A stretch of 64,000 nucleotides of DNA. Origin: Linnemannia elongata (taxonomy: Eukaryota; Mortierellomycota; Mortierellomycetes; Mortierellales; Mortierellaceae). Under the pieces are notes generated by a model, which was not told the origin of the DNA, did no database searches, and saw only the letters and a program-made list of their open reading frames with translations. The translations under genes were made by a program, and so were the position numbers. Location of the stretch: the NCBI GenBank assembly GCA_036320915.1, contig JAXBDG010000011.1, positions 828,501 to 892,500 on the forward strand, given 5' to 3'. Each line of letters starts with the position of its first letter. Position 1 is the stretch's first letter. This document shows, piece after piece, positions 20,505-32,278 of this stretch.

Positions 20505-22893
20505 ATGAGCGTCTTCTCAAAGATATTCAAGTACACGAGGGTGGTGCTGCACACTTTTGTCGGCCTCATCCTCTTCATCATCCTCATCATCCCCACCTTT
20601 ATCTACGCCTCCTACCTGCGCATCTCTGGCCCCAAACATGTCCCCCTCCACTCCCACTTCTTCATCCGCATCGTCTATCTCGCCGCCGCCATGTTCCCCT
20701 ACCAATGGTACCACCCCGCCCTCGCTATCCGCACCGTGCTCGTCCCCGGCGACCGGTCTATGGTCGTCAAGCGCGACTCCTGGAGGGCCTACTGGGTCGG
20801 CACGCTCGAGACTAAGAAGATCCCTGCAGAGACCCGTGGAGGTGACCCTACCTGGAAGGTCTCGCTCAAGGGAGTGGATATTATCATGTTGTATGCCCAT
20901 GGAGGTGGATTCGTCTTTGGCGATGCAGAGATGTATAACAACATCTTTTGCTCCTGGGTTCAGCACTTCAAGACTGTCCATAACAAGACTCTTCGCATCC
21001 TTTCCGTCGACTATGGTATGTCTTCTTCTTCCTTCCTCTCTTCCATTTCCTCTTTCACCTCTCGTATTCTCTTTCATTCCCTCTCCCTCTCTTCCATTCC
21101 TTGTCTTGTGAGACAACCTAATATTTCCCTTTGACATGTGCTGCATTGTCCTCAAAGTACATCTTCATGCCCTCTCTGTATTTTCATTCCCCTCTCTTCT
21201 CCTCTCTCGCCTTTCCTTCCGCGCTCATTTTTTTTTTTTTTGGGTGAGTGGGGCTCGACTGGCACATGGACTGGAGGAATTACGATAGGTTGGCTGGAAT
21301 GGCTGACATATGGTCTGGGAGCCTTATGTGGAGGAGAATGACAACCGACAACAAAAAAGAAGAGAAGGGGGAGAAGAAAAGTCCGCTTCTTTCCTTCCTT
21401 CTTCCTCGGTGTGCTCTGTGAATCCTTACATACCTTTACTAGACCACAATCGCCCCGCCCTTCAACTCAACCCACAAAATGAGTTGGAGAAAGAACAGCG
21501 GGGAGTAGTGCAACATACAGAAGACAGAGAGGGAGAGAATGAGAGGCAGTAAGCGAGGAAAGGAAGACCAGATAACCCAAAATATAAAATATTGAGAGCG
21601 TTTTGGGGGGTTGGGTAGAAGGGATGCAAGGGCGGTTATTTATTATTGCATTGTAGGAGAGGAGATTTTCGATCGTTGGGATGGACATCTAAAGTGAACA
21701 TAAAAGGCGCATGCGCAGAATATAACAGGGATGAGGAAGGAGGGAACTGGCCCTTTTGCTACGATCGGTTTTTATATTTTTCTTCTCCACACAATCTATC
21801 CATTACGATTACTTTACAAAGTGAATGCAATATCTAACCTCACATCTTAACATACAACAACGTAGACCTTGCGCCGCAGAAAAAGTTCCCGTACCAGAGA
21901 GACCAGTACCTTTCCGCATACCGCTTCCTGGTCCACGAGATCAAATGGAACCCACGCAAGATCATCTTTGCTGGCGACAGTTCCGGCGGCAACATCCTTC
22001 TCAATGCCTGCTACGTCCTCCGCGAGAACCGACTCCCCCCACCTCGCGCCCTTCTCTGTATCTCACCCTGGATTCGCCTCGACGCCAACGAACGCACCAC
22101 CCCCTCGATGGCTCATAACCGCAGGACGGATTTTATGCCTCCACAGGTCTTTAAGAAGATTGCGAGGTGCTATGCAGGAGACTATGAACTTCATGATCCC
22201 CATATCTCGCCCTACTATGTCAAGGATCATTCCAAGTTCCCGGAGATGGCAATTGTTTATTCGGGAGCTGAGGTGTTGAGGGATGATTGTGCGCGGTTTG
22301 TGGATCACTTCCAGGCTACAGGTGGACGGGTCACATACCATTACATGGCGGAGGGTATGCCTCATGTCTATTCGCTGTTGAGAGAGTTGGGCGGCAAGAC
22401 GGCCGTCAAGGATGCTGAGCGCCGGTTGATGGAGTGGGTCAACATCTTGGTCGAGGAGAACAGGATCTTGTTCGATAACAGGAAGCGCGCTAATGCTGCT
22501 GCAGCTGCCTCCGCTTCCAATGTCAACCTCGCTGCTACTGGAAACAACAAGAACAGCTCAGCACCTCGTTTGGATCTGGATTACGCTCAGACTCCTCTTA
22601 TCTCGCACGCGACCCGGATTATTGCTGCCCAGCCAACGATGACTTCGCATTCCCGGAACGAGAGCGGAAACTCTCATGCTGTGGTGGAGTTGAACGAGAT
22701 TGTGACAGAAAAGAACCCTTCGTCGTCGCATCTGTCGAACAACAGTGGTCACAGTGGTTCTAGCGGTTCTTCGCCTATTTTCCAAGGTGGAGATAAAGAG
22801 GAGTACTTTGATGCCGAGCGACAGGATGATTCAGACGATGAGGGTGATGATGATGATGTTGCCGTGGAGATGCTTGTCGTCGACCACCACTAA
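20505..22893 (+). CDS. Membrane-anchored alpha/beta hydrolase of the HSL/steryl-acetyl-hydrolase type
   Basis: Two exons, 20505-21015 and 21866-22893, give 512 residues; the phase-1 junction restores DYDLAPQKKFP. Residues 10-35 form one strong N-terminal membrane helix. The oxyanion-hole motif HGGGF is near 131-135, and the nucleophile is S209 in GDSSGG (207-212). The acid is probably in GAEVLRDDC and the histidine in GMPHVY, so the triad is complete. After the hydrolase core comes an Ala/Ser/Asn-rich tail and an acidic C-terminus. Family members deacetylate sterols or hydrolyse short acyl esters at the ER membrane; the substrate here is unknown. The intron (GTATGT...GTAG) is 850 nt, several times longer than nearly all others in the window. 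The 3' end converges with the hexosaminidase gene. Confidence 0.9.
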
Positions 22894-23050
22894 AGCGCCG
22901 TGATGTCTTGTTTTGCTTAGTTCTCTTATCCCCCCCCCCCTCTTATTACCTCTCATGCCTAATTAAATAACACTCTCGCTCACTCTGCATTATAAACATA
23001 TTCTGCAAGTTGCTTTAATGTACATGCCAAAGGCAACGGAATGTGTAACA

Positions 23051-23056
23051 AATAAA
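23051..23056 (+). terminator. Candidate poly(A) signal of the hydrolase gene
   Basis: AATAAA lies 158 nt after the hydrolase stop and only 19 nt from the stop codon of the convergent hexosaminidase gene, so the two transcripts probably overlap at their 3' ends. A weaker ATTAAA-like element near 22961 is an alternative. Confidence 0.4.
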
Positions 23057-23074
23057 GGGTATCAATACGAACAT

Positions 23075-25741
23075 CTAGTTCTCGAGATCCTCAGGCTTGG
23101 TGTCAAGAATAGGCCAGTTGCAATGACCAGGGTTCTTGACACACCAAAGAGGTTGCAAGGGTTCAGCCAGGATCTTCTCAGCCTCCATCCTGAATCGGTG
23201 TTCGTTAATCCTGTCCAGCGCCTCAATGGTTCGGAGAGTGTTCTTCTTTTGTTTGCGGCCGTCCCAAAGTCCTGTTGAGCTGTCGTCCGAGTTACCACTC
23301 CAAAGTACCTATTTTTTGGTATAGTGAAACCATTTGTGGGTGAGGATTCAAGGGTACTCAGGGTAAGGTATGACATGACCTAATTCATATCTAGAAACGG
23401 CCAAGAATGCTTGTCATGTTCTTACCTCAGCTACGGCAGAGGCGCGTGGCCAGAGTTTAGTATCCAGATTCGTATTATCGACCTGCTCACCCCACAATAA
23501 CGCCTCGCCTCCCAGAACCTTCTTCGACTCCTTGGTGTTCAAACCCTGCAACGGGTTAAACGAATACGCCTTCTGCCAGTCCGAATACGCGCACCAAGAC
23601 TTGCCCATCGTCCAGTTCCCGAGCCAGTCTCCAAACCCACAGTCCATATACCAATAGTCCGCAGATCCTGTAATGACATCGTAACCCTGTCGAACAGTCT
23701 TTTTGATATTCTCGGCAGAGGTCCAGACTTGAACGACGGTATCCTTGTTCTCCTTGATGGTCGTGAGATCGTGGGCGAGGAGAGGTTCCTCCCAGACGAT
23801 GGGGCGTTTCCCTGCCTGCCTCAGCATCTCATGTTGACGTTCCGTGAACCCGTCCAAGATCCTGTCGAAACCTTCCTTGGACCTCGGGATATTCTTGCGC
23901 TCCATCAATTCAGTCACCGAAGCTGTCGCGTTCCAGCAGTTGAAGTTGACCTCGTCCGCTCCACCATGCGCAAACTTGTCCTTGAACAACGGCAAGACTT
24001 GATCATACACACCCTGGATAACCTGGTAGGTTTTTGGGTGAACAGGGTTCAACTGCCCACTGGGGGGTTCGGCCGAGAACCGTGAGTAAGAAGGGAAGCC
24101 GTCAAGACAGGTTGTGATCTCGGGGAAGGCTTTCGACCAAGACCAGGCGTGACCGGGCATATCGACTTCTGGAATGACACGAATGCCTCGGTCCATGGCA
24201 TAGTCGACAAAGTCTGTGATCTCCTTTTTGCTGTAGACCATCTTGTCCGAGAAGGCGCCCTTGGCTGCCAACTGACTGAGGGGGAGGTTTTGTCTTGCGG
24301 ATATCTGGATCCTATGCTTGCGTTCCTTGTACACATGCTCGCCCTGTTCTCCTTCCATCGTCTCCGCCTCTTCTCCTCCTGCATCCCCATCCTCATTCGC
24401 CTCCTCCCCTCCAGCTACCTGATCATCCAGAGCAATGGGGAACGAAGGCGAGTCGACGATATGCCAATGAAAGACATTAAACTTGTTCATGGCCATGGCA
24501 TCAATGGTCCTGTAGAGTGATACCATCGACAAGAAATTTCTGGAGGTATCGAGGAGAACGCCGCGATGTGGGAAGAGTGGACGGTCATGGATGAGGAGAG
24601 GGGTCTGAGCGATCTCTTTGGTCCCGTCATGTGGATTGTTGGTCACCAGTTGTGAGAATGTTTCCAGTCCATGCAGCGCACCGTACTATTAAGAGAGAAG
24701 AGAAAGAGAGCAAGAGAAAGTAGAGATAAAGAAAAAGTTAGATTGTGAGAGGATGTTAAATGGAGGACGTGGTTGAAAGGTGAAAGTTAGCGAGTAAGAC
24801 AGTGAGGAGAGAAAAAAAGGGAGTATCACGCTGTCGCTTTAGTGCTTTTGATGGGCGCAAGAAATATTGGAGTATTAACCATAAAGGGCAACTTCCCCGC
24901 ATAACCACGCACGCCCAAGTGAACTCGTATACAAACAAACAATGGGGAAGATGTTATCAGAGAAAGAGGGTGCGTGCGTGGATTGAGATTGTGGAGGAAC
25001 GAGAAAAGAAAAAAAAAGGAGAGAAAAGAGAATGTTATGGTGGGCTGATGTGTATGTTAGCTTACGATGGTCTTGGCCTTGAGGATGCCTTTGAATGTTT
25101 GTCCGAATGGTTCTTTGGCAATCCTTTTACACACTGTTGCATCCAGCTCAAATTCTGCGTCGGGGTCTTCGTCGTAAGCAATTGCTAGCCTGTACGATTC
25201 TATTGAAAGTACAGAGATGAAAGGGCAAAGAAGACAGGCAACATTGATAAGTTTGAGCGAACACTTTTTTCATCGTGAGAGATTTTAGTTCCGACTCTTT
25301 AGGATTCTTGATGATCTCGTAGCTGCTTGTTTTTCTTTTGTTCTTACCGTCAATGCCGAGTCCCAAGGCAATATTTCCAGTTCGATCCTCGACATCGATA
25401 GCCAGCGACTTCAACTTGAGTGTCCCAACCTGTGATCGATCCTCCGCCTCAGCATCCTCGACACTCATAGGTACTGGACTCACAAAGTCGCTGTTAAAGA
25501 TCCTATTCCGGTACCTTGCCGCGCCTTCGACGAGTCTTGGATGTGCATCCTGTGGGAGGTTGAACTGAAATTGGGAGGAGACTCGGATGGTGCGATGGCC
25601 TTGGCAGGCGTAAGCTGGTTTTGGCCAAATGGCTGCTTGGACGCCGACGGGATGTGGGTCTGGGTTGACGAGGAGGGAGAGGAGGAAGACATTTGAGACT
25701 AGGGCGACTGCTGCTGAGATTGAGTAGAACGCGTGGATCAT
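23075..25741 (-). CDS. Beta-N-acetylhexosaminidase, GH20
   Basis: Four exons, 25741-25348, 25199-25066, 24685-23426 and 23308-23075, give 673 residues with matched phases; the first junction makes GLGIDESYRLAI. An N-terminal hydrophobic segment (residues 3-25) is a signal peptide or anchor. The GH20 N-terminal domain is followed by the catalytic barrel: LLDTSRNF, NKFNVFHWHIVD, IPEVDMPGHAWSW, the catalytic pair D420-E421 in HGGADEVNFNCW, VVQVWTSAE and GGEALLWGEQ. The enzyme removes terminal GlcNAc/GalNAc, in fungi mainly from chitin oligomers, outside the cell or in the vacuole. An acidic Gly/Glu insert at about residues 262-300 interrupts the loop after HIVDSPSFPI and has no counterpart I recall in the family. 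Intron lengths are 148, 380 and 117 nt. Confidence 0.93.
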
Positions 25742-26849
25742 TTTTGGAAGGGTATATGCTGTGTTTAAAAAGTGATTGCAGACGCGAGGTAGGAGAGGAA
25801 AGTAGAAGAAAGGAAAAGGAAGACGGACGTGTGGAGTGTGAGTGAAAAAGAGTGAAGAGGAGTGTAGATTGCGAAATGAGATAGAAGTAAGAAAAGGAGA
25901 ACAAAGAATGTAAAAGAACTTATAATTGCCCTGTTTTTGTGTTTGTGTTCAGTGGAGAAGCAGATGCGAGGTGTGGGCGAAGTGTGTGTTCGGACATGTG
26001 CGATAACAAGGGCAGATTAAGGGGAATTCTTTCCTTCAAAAGATATTCACACCTAGGGACAGAGCTCAAAGGGAAAAAATAAAGGAGAGGTTGACCACAC
26101 TTAGGTCCATCATACTAAAGGGGAGGAAGACATCATTGACGGGAAGAATGGGAGGAGCACAAAGGGGTGTAAAACGAGGAGAGGGGAGGACTGCACTGGC
26201 AAGGAGAGCCCTGGTAAGGCTATCTTCACCATGCTATAACTACATCTCAATTGGAACCAGGAGCACAGGCAATGGTGGTCGAAGAAAAGGGGCGACAGCA
26301 CCTGATGACATGGAGTTGCCTGCATCATTGAGGAGCCTTTATTTATTCAGAGATGCTCTATATGCCTTTGTTTGCTACTTTTAAGCCCGAGGTCAGAGGA
26401 GTATGGGGTATTTGCTCAATTGGTCCGGGTGCCTGAACAGGTCCTCAAGTCAGGGTGTCAGTGACATAGTGAAGCCAAGAAAATACCAATTGAGTTGATG
26501 ACCATCATGACAAACTATGATGACCATAGCCAATCCTAGAGGAGAATTGATGCGCCATGGTTTGTCGCGCGAGCAATTGGATCCGTAGAGGCAACAGGGG
26601 CACATGTCCCTCGGTGTTCCTTGCCTACGCCCAAGAACGCGAGCGGAGTCTCAGTTAAAGTGCGTGCACATAATTTCCCTTCACAGACGACCTTTCCTAT
26701 TCTCGTGGGACGGCTTTGCACGTCACGAGCCCACCTCTTGCCTCCCCTTTTCCGCAAACTCCATCTACCTTGCCCTGAGCAATTAACTATTCAACTCCTT
26801 TCATCACCGCCCCCCTTTACCTCCTTCGCCTTCCCTCTCGTCAACTCTA
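25742..26849. promoter_or_regulatory. Divergent intergenic region between GH20 and TRAPPC10 genes
   Basis: About 1.1 kb between divergent genes. G/A-rich sequence next to the GH20 ATG and C/T-rich sequence (26760-26849) before the TRAPPC10 ATG are probable leaders. Small open frames here lack any recognisable motif. No RNA gene or repeat was seen. Confidence 0.5.
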
Positions 26850-29800
26850 ATGGACTCAAAGCGTGTCATCGTCACCTGTAAGCCAAACCACACAACGTAG
26901 AACAAGTAGTCTCCACACGAATAAAGCGCCATCATCATCTCGTTTCGAAGCAACCTCGTTCATCGTTGTAAAACACCTAGCTAAATAACTACTTCTCCCT
27001 CTCTGTACCGTTAGACTGCGAGGAGAGTGGCAACTGGGCCAACATTGAAAAAGACTTGGCCGCGAGGCTTCCCCTTAGAAACCTTGTATGGAAGCCGAGC
27101 AACAACAGGGCCAAGCGCAATATTGCTATGCTGGATGTCGAATTGAAGCGCTTTTCGCCCGAAGTTTCCAAGAACTTGCCTCCAGTCACCCTCCTCCAGA
27201 ACCCTTATCTCAACCTTTACTTTGTCAACTGCGAGGTAAGCCATTTATTTTAGTTATCTGATCGACAATTCTGGATCGCCTCCACCTCTGATCAATTGAT
27301 TAACCTAGTCTCTATTTAACACGCCAATGTATCTTTCGCCCTGGACGTAAAGGACAATGAGACGTACAAGAACACAGTCAGACAGCATATTCGGGAATGG
27401 ATTACACTCGTCACGTCGAAGAAAAACCAAGAATGGCTCATCGTACACATCAGCAGTCAGGAAAATGCAAGGGCTGCCAAGTTCCTCAGATCATCTGTGC
27501 TCGACAGGATCAAAGCGGACTTCAACACCGGCAAACGCGACAGGTAAGTTGGAACGAGCACCTGAGGAACTAGAAGGCATATTCGAATAGTTGAACTGGA
27601 TAACGGTTGACTAACGTCTATTCGCGGAACAAAAAATGCCACTTGAAAATATCTTTTTCGATAGGGTCGCGCAAGTCAGGATGGCAGATACTGAGATGTC
27701 GGAAATGGAACTCTGGGCTGATTTCACCGACAAGATGAAGGAGGGCATTGTCACCAGCTTTGACCAGAATGTCATGACCTTTGAGGAAGATATTCGGCGA
27801 TTGGACTCGCAACGACAGATGCCTGGCTGGAATTATTGCACATTCTTCATCCTCAAAGAGGGACTCACCAACGCCTACGAGATGATGAACCTGCACGAGG
27901 AGGCATTAAGACAATACGATGAACTCGAGGCGTCATTCTTTCAGATTCTCAGAGGTATGATACTTGGATAGTATTTTGTTTTGCATGACAATGACAGGTC
28001 CATGGCTTAAATGCTAACACGTTCATATCTCTAATGTTTAATAGATAACGCACTGACATGGTACGGAAAGTTTGGAGGCATGCAAGAAGGTGATGACGAT
28101 GCGAACCTCCTGGATCTCAACAAGAAGCCCTACAGGGACTTGATTATGCAGAACACGATATCTGTTTTCGACTTCAGGACCTATCTGTTTGGTCGACAGT
28201 GCAACCTTTTGTTCCGTCTCAGGCGCCCTGTCGAGATCTGCGGCCGCGCGTTGAAATTCATCCCGTCCTTTGCAAAGACCGTCCGCGAGCATGTCGTAAG
28301 ACCTCATCGCTGGCGTTTCACAATGTCACCAAAAGCGATATATTGTTAGCTGGCATCATTTCTAATCCGGCTTTTTTTTTGGCTTCTGACTTAGCTGAAC
28401 TTGACGGACAACTTTCTAGAGTCATGGATCTATTCAGCGTGCATGTGTATCGTGAACGAATGCGACGAGACGGTACCTCTGAACTCGGATGACCCTCATA
28501 TGATGGTGATGCTGGATGGCGCCAAAGCTGAGCTCTTGCAGATGGCTCGTCAGCAGGTATTATTCAAACTTCACTCTGAACAAAATATGCATGCAAGGAA
28601 GAATTACACGACGTTGGACAGAATTTTGACCGCATTGTTTGTTTGTCTCCCTCTGCATAGCTTGATAAATTGGGAATGCAGCATGGACGACTTCCCAAGG
28701 AGCTGCCTTTCACTATGTCATTGGGCTATGACAGTGTCGAACCCCCTGCAGACGCGGAGGAAGTGGAGAGAAAGCCCATGTCCAAGGATTTGCTGGATGC
28801 AGTATCGACTGACGAGACTTTTGATGCTCTTTACATGGTGCGTACCTACGCTTGATATGTGTATTCTGATTGTCATATCAGTGCCATGGGCAAATCTAAC
28901 ATTTTGAACTGTTGTATCTGATAGAGTGTCTCGGCAAGGGCTATCAAGGGATATGACGGAAGCGGGCGTCACCGCTCGTCTCTGCTCTTGCACGGCGATG
29001 TCGCCGCTCTCCAGTTGTAAGTCTGCAGATCGGGAGCGGGAACTTATACGCCTACAGCAACACCTGAGCCTTCTTGCCATGGCTAACATGAATAATGCGT
29101 ACAACTTTATGGAATTTAGTTACAGGAAAAAGTACGCCGAGGCCGCAAGAATCTTGGAGTCTATCACCTGGCGCTACGGACACAATCGCTGGACAGTGTT
29201 GGAGAATGAATTGGTCATCAAGCATGCCAAGTGTTTGCGTGAGCTTGGTGACACCATCAAGTACGCACAGGCATGTCTTACGTTACTAAGGAACATGGAC
29301 GACCTTAAGGACGACGAGAAGCTCCACTACTCCAACGAGCTGTTCAGCACAGTAACCTCGAAAGAGTTGAAGCAGGAGATCTACCATGAGTTTGCACCCA
29401 TGTTCACGGTCAAGGTTGTTTCAGTGGTGGAGATTCTTCAGGACGATGACGGCTCGTACGTTGAAATCATAATCGAGAACAAGCTGCCCAAGGACATTGA
29501 CTTCAACAAGCTGTCTCTTAGGATGGTGAGCGGCGAGGTCGATGAGCTTTGGTTCAACTTCCGCCACGGTGTCTTGAAGCCTGGCAAGAACACCTTCCGG
29601 GTCACCTGTGAGGTAAGTCTGTCCTTGGAGTTGCGAACCCTACCAAGTTTATGAGTGTTTGTCCAAGGCGAATTCAATGCTAACTCATGCGCACACACTT
29701 TGTCTAAACTTGCAGACTTCGGCGTCAGGAACATACGTCTTGGAGAAAGTCCATCTGAAGACTGGAAAGCTGGTGTTCCTTTACGACTTTTTGCAAGAGA

Positions 29801-31887
29801 GCAAGAAGCGCATTTTCCGTGTGGATTCTCACCCACTGGCATTGAAGGCAGTCATCAAGCCGCCTCAGGAGATGGAGCTTGGCCAGCCCAGTAACTTTGT
29901 CATTCACATCTCAAGCGGCAGGAACCAAGTGTCTGAGGCCACCCTCAGTCTGTTTCCTGCCTCCGAAGGTATCTCATTCCTCAAGGAGGTTCCGGCACTC
30001 ACATATACCAAGGGGGCCACCAATGCTGCCGAACGCTCAGAACATGTTGGCGAGCTCGCATTTGATACCCACGAAGCTATTGCACTTCCTGCCTTTGGAC
30101 CCAACGAGACTATTGCTGTAACGGTGCCATACGAGACCTTTGTCAACGCGAGCGAACATTTGATCAAGATGGCTGTCCATTACCTGACCCCCAACTCGAG
30201 GCGACACACCTTTACCCTTACCTCAAGCATCGAGACCATCCTCCCACTTCAAGTTTCGCATTCAATTGTCTGGAGAGACGACTGGTAAGTTGCTTTTCAT
30301 AGTGGCTTCTCATCAATCGCCACAGTTAGTATCTTTTTTTTTTTTTTTTTTTTTTTTTTTGAATTGAAGTTGTTCTGACCAGCTGACTTCACATTATTTT
30401 TCAATGTTAGCCTCAACTTGAAGCTAGACATGACCTGTGCAGGATATGTGCCAGTTCGCCTTCTTAATGTCGACCTTCTCCACCCTGCATGCGTCAAGAA
30501 CTTTAAGCAGCCCCCTTTCACAGGCGAAATGGTGCGTTACGCCTTTGTACTTATTGCATTATATTGGCACCACATTAGTAAACTTATGTTGCAATCTGAC
30601 CGATGTTTGATATTTTTCTAAATAGACCTTGTTCCCTAGGCAGCACGCTACGTTTATCTTCAAGATTGCACGTCCCGAGGTTGCAGAAGGTAATAATACG
30701 GTGCTTTTGAGGTCATGAGAGCATAATACTACGCCAGATAACTAAAGCACAACTATTCTCTCTATTAGGCATCGAGCCTCAGGCACACTTTATTGTAACA
30801 TATCAGACGTTACGCAGTGGTAAGCCATCTTTTCTCCACCTTCAAAGGTCTATGTTACACGTACCATTTCATTGTCTCTAACGCGCCTCGTTGCCCTTGA
30901 TGGATATAGAGGTGGAGAAGGCATTGACATCGGTCATTGAAGCGGATCTTTCAAAGGCACAGTTGGACCAACATGCAGCATTTGTTACATCCCATCTCAA
31001 GAGCCACCTGTTGCGCGGAGTGGACTACATGGCGTACGGAATGTCGGACGAGCTAGAGTTGCCACCCTTGGACATGGCAATCTGCGACGCGATCTTTGCC
31101 TACCATGATCCCAAGGTCCGCGAGACCTTGATCGACATTCTCAAAGAACTTTTCTCGGTAAATCACAACCTCCTGGCGACAGGAGTAGGTGCAGTAGAAG
31201 TGCAATGTGGCAAGGGTCAGTACATTTCTCTAACATTGATGCATTTTTTACAATCATCAACTTTAGCACAACAAACAACTCGACTATGATCAAATCATGG
31301 AATTGGGCTCGTTCAACCACCCACTTCAAGTGTCGTTCCCTATTACGATCCCTACTTCACAGACGTTGACGACAGTGGAGATTGTGGTTGACAGTGCTCA
31401 GGATCTGACGGTTGGCACCCCCGCGACATTCCATGTGCAGGTGAAGCACTCTGCATACTGGAACGTGGACAAGGATGACGACAAGACTTGCGACTTCTAT
31501 TACGATATTACGGTGGACTATGAGAACTGGCTGTTGTGCGGGCACAAAAAGCGGTTGTTCACAGCCAAGGTACGTTTTTATTTCTAAAGAAAGTGTGTTT
31601 TCTGCCGTTTGTTGTATGTGATACAGAGAGCATTTCTGACACGCGTTTTTCTTTTGCAATAGCCGGGAGTGAGTACGAGCCATGCAGTGTCGCTGGTGCC
31701 TCTGAAGACGGGGCCCCTGCATGTGCCCAAGATCTCTATTATCAGCGCATCAGGAAGTGTACATAACCAGACGGTGTATATCAATGAGGCTGAGCAGGTT
31801 CTTGTCAAGCCCAGGACGACGACCTCGACGTTTTTCATCGACCAGCAACGTGGAGTGCACTTTTCCAACAACATGGTCGACCGCTGA
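26850..31887 (+). CDS. TRAPPC10: TRAPP II complex subunit TRAPPC10 / Trs130
   Basis: Sixteen exons: 26850-26877, 27015-27235, 27353-27543, 27665-27954, 28045-28295, 28395-28556, 28661-28837, 28925-29016, 29120-29612, 29716-30284, 30411-30531, 30626-30689, 30769-30819, 30910-31157, 31267-31569, 31663-31887. They sum to 1161 residues, close to yeast Trs130 and animal TRAPPC10. The start is MDSKRVIVTYCEESGNW, followed by the family signatures LPLRNLVWKP, NPYLNLYFVNC, TVRQHIREW, QEWLIVHI and WRYGHNRWTVLENELV. The C-terminal beta-rich part (YENWLLCGHK onwards) matches the TRAPPC10 C-terminal domain. TRAPP II is a GEF for Rab11/Ypt31-class GTPases at the late Golgi. The exon-14 donor is uncertain: 31158 (GTAAAT) is used, but 31185 (GTAGGT) keeps the frame and adds nine residues. 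Two donors are GTGCGT. Confidence 0.92.
30334..30360 (+). repeat. T27 homopolymer inside a TRAPPC10 intron
   Basis: Twenty-seven consecutive T in the sense strand of the intron between 30284 and 30411, about 50 nt before the acceptor. Confidence 0.95.
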
Positions 31888-32278
31888 GCCATATCTTTTG
31901 GAGTAATATCGTAAAAGCGGTCACGTTGGGACAATGTCCGTGGTTCGCCAAAGGTCAGCGACTGGAGGGATTCGTTTGCCAGTGCACCCTTGTTCCCCTT
32001 CCTTCACTCTTTCCATTGTAAAAAAGGATCAGCTACAAATAAAATAGACAAACAAACAAAGCAACGCCTCCATTTCACTCTTTCACTTTGGCTCTACTCC
32101 ATATTCCTTTTTGCTTCCCTCTTTCTTTCCGTTTTTAGCACGCCACTTTTCGACACTGCTCTTTTTTATTCTTTCTCCACTACACCCACCCACCTGACTT
32201 CGCCTTCTCCTTCATACCCTGTCCTACAACACCCACAAAAAAAACCAGTGGCAACAACCAGCACAACACTCTCCCCCC
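31888..32278 (+). other. Tandem intergenic region between TRAPPC10 and RAB3GAP1
   Basis: A 391-nt spacer holding the TRAPPC10 3' UTR and the RAB3GAP1 promoter/leader. From about 32070 it turns C/T-rich and ends with a CCCCCC tract directly before the RAB3GAP1 ATG. No further gene was seen. Confidence 0.6.
32038..32043 (+). terminator. Candidate poly(A) signal of TRAPPC10
   Basis: AATAAA lies about 150 nt after the TRAPPC10 stop, upstream of the C/T-rich leader of the next gene. Confidence 0.45.
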
